This document shows, piece after piece, positions 63,257-64,000 of a stretch of 64,000 nucleotides of DNA. The notes under the pieces were generated by a model. The model was not told where the DNA came from and made no database searches. It was given only the letters and a program-made list of their open reading frames with translations. A program made the position numbers and the translations under genes. Origin of the DNA: DATJGR01 sp963812255 (GTDB lineage: Bacteria > Pseudomonadota > Gammaproteobacteria > Pseudomonadales > Azotimanducaceae); the NCBI GenBank assembly GCA_963812255.1, contig CAWEUM010000005.1:434001-498000 (forward strand). Reading direction: 5' to 3'. Position 1 is the stretch's first letter. Each line of letters begins with the position of its first letter.

Positions 63257-63574
63257 ATGGCCGACGAACTCGCACCGATCGCTACCAAAGTCATCTTCGA
63301 AGACGACTACGTGAAAGTCTGGCAGCAGGTGGTGCCCGCCGCCGGCACGATCGAAAAGCACAAACACGAGAACGACTATTTTCTGCTCAACGTCACCGGT
63401 GAGGGACCATTCGACATCACTTTCCACGACGGCAGCGGTGGGCGCCTGGGCGAGCACGCAACGTTCGATGCGCGTCCGCGCACCGCAAATTTTGTCCGCA
63501 AGGGCCACATCGAAACCGCACACAACCGTGGCGCCGAATACCGCGCGATCCTGGTGGAGCTGAAGCCGCGCTGA
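63257..63574 (+). CDS. Small cupin-fold protein
   Basis: A 105-residue single-domain cupin. The motifs KVIFEDDYVKVWQQVV and EKHKHENDYFLLNVTGEG (HxH and E-like metal positions), with IETAHNRGAEYRAILVELK as the second half. GGAGAAAAG precedes the ATG. Function is not determined. Confidence 0.78.
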   Translation: MADELAPIATKVIFEDDYVKVWQQVVPAAGTIEKHKHENDYFLLNVTGEGPFDITFHDGSGGRLGEHATFDARPRTANFVRKGHIETAHNRGAEYRAILVELKPR

Positions 63575-63579
63575 AACCT

Positions 63580-63723
63580 ACAGCACACCGCCGTTCGCCA
63601 ACCGGCGCGCGCAATCGGAAGGACGGTGCGTGCGAACTGACCGATCGTGTTGATGACGAGCCTCGCCTCGCTTCGCGAGATTAGTTCGGCGATGTCGCTG
63701 ATCGAATCGACGATGACCACGAC
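63580..63723 (-). pseudogene. Fragment of a saccharopine dehydrogenase/enoyl reductase-type protein
   Basis: A minus-strand frame shows the segment DIAELISRSEARLVINTIGQ followed by FARTVLPIARAGWRTAVC, resembling the Rossmann region of the trans-acting enoyl reductase family. The rest of the gene is absent, so this is a remnant. Confidence 0.4.
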
Positions 63724-63803
63724 CGCCCGACCACTGCACCGCTCCCGGTGAAATCTCGCCCCTCGACGCGGTAGTTGGTGCGCTCGAGACCATCGCCGCG
63801 TAG

Positions 63804-63941
63804 TTCCCGCCAAGGCGCGACTACCAGGCAAGACAACGCCTCATTGCAGCACATTCGAAACTTCGCGAACGAGGGCTGATCAAGCTCGCCGCGCTCACGT
63901 CCGCGATCGCTGAAGTCCTGCGCGCACGCGGCGTCACGGCG
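63804..63941 (+). pseudogene. TetR-family regulator fragment
   Basis: The frame reads QRLIAAHSKLRERGLIKLAA and LTSAIAEVLRARGVTA, the conserved C-terminal effector-domain helices of TetR regulators. The N-terminal helix-turn-helix is absent (stop codon at 63801) and the family C-terminus is not followed. Confidence 0.4.
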
Positions 63942-64000
63942 TCACAGCTTGAATCCGCTCGGGCCTTCGAACGACGGCAGGTTGAAGTAGTCGCTGAACC
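63942..64000 (-). CDS. C-terminal end of an unidentified protein (partial)
   Basis: A minus-strand frame open from the right edge ending FSDYFNLPSFEGPSGFKL and stop. It reads like a genuine C-terminus, but 18 residues are too few to identify the family. Confidence 0.4.
   Translation of the reverse strand, partial: FSDYFNLPSFEGPSGFKL

Overview
The window is a stretch of GC-rich bacterial chromosome, most likely from a gammaproteobacterium. The block infC-rpmI-rplT-pheS-pheT-ihfA-MerR regulator-tRNA-Pro (about 17.7-23.2 kb) is the classical gammaproteobacterial order. The accessory genes (CaiB-type CoA transferase, LLM-class oxidoreductase, acyl-CoA ligases, cyclase/amidase enzymes, a group 3b-type NiFe hydrogenase, SorAB-type sulfite dehydrogenase) suggest a metabolically versatile environmental organism. 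No species can be named from the sequence alone.

Layout. 0-6 kb: the end of a family III CoA transferase, then a five-gene minus-strand cluster (unknown protein, LLM oxidoreductase, conserved membrane protein, D-amino-acid dehydrogenase-like FAD enzyme, DCC/lipase-maturation-factor fusion). 6.5-17.3 kb: a DUF2254 membrane protein, a glycosyltransferase-like gene, an alkaline-phosphatase-superfamily protein with an altered metal motif plus an unknown partner, an APC permease, a VapBC toxin-antitoxin pair, a small hydrolase, a 42-residue membrane peptide gene and a BON-MscS channel. 17.7-23.7 kb: translation genes, with a Phe-rich leader peptide and terminator hairpin in front of pheS and an AUU start codon on infC. 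24.2-38.4 kb: a 14-kb collinear minus-strand block: cytosolic NAD(P)-type NiFe hydrogenase (beta, cNMP-binding protein, gamma, delta, alpha), its protease, a HypA that lacks the zinc domain, HypF, HypC, HypD, HypE, then PEP synthase and SorAB. No hypB is present.

38.7-45.0 kb: a tightly overlapping seven-gene plus-strand operon: thermostable-hemolysin family protein, acyl-adenylating enzyme, HDO-type di-iron oxidase, SDR, secreted TPR protein, and a QseBC-like two-component system. This looks like a fatty-acid-derived small-molecule pathway with its own sensor, and is my best candidate for an undescribed biosynthetic/signalling system. 47.3-51.0 kb: uvrB carries a complete 557-residue intein in the Walker A loop, with both Hint splicing blocks, a LAGLIDADG endonuclease and an extra XRE-like helix-turn-helix.

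52-64 kb: an accessory, eroding region. It holds tRNA-Asn with a decayed integrase, a CPBP protease, a universal stress protein, a shortened DUF3313 protein, a cyclase/hydrolase/amidase catabolic cluster, an IS3-family remnant that truncates a membrane-protein gene, a TIR-transmembrane-TPR protein, a lipoprotein fused to a frameshifted beta-helix remnant, a cupin, and broken oxidoreductase and TetR fragments at the right edge.
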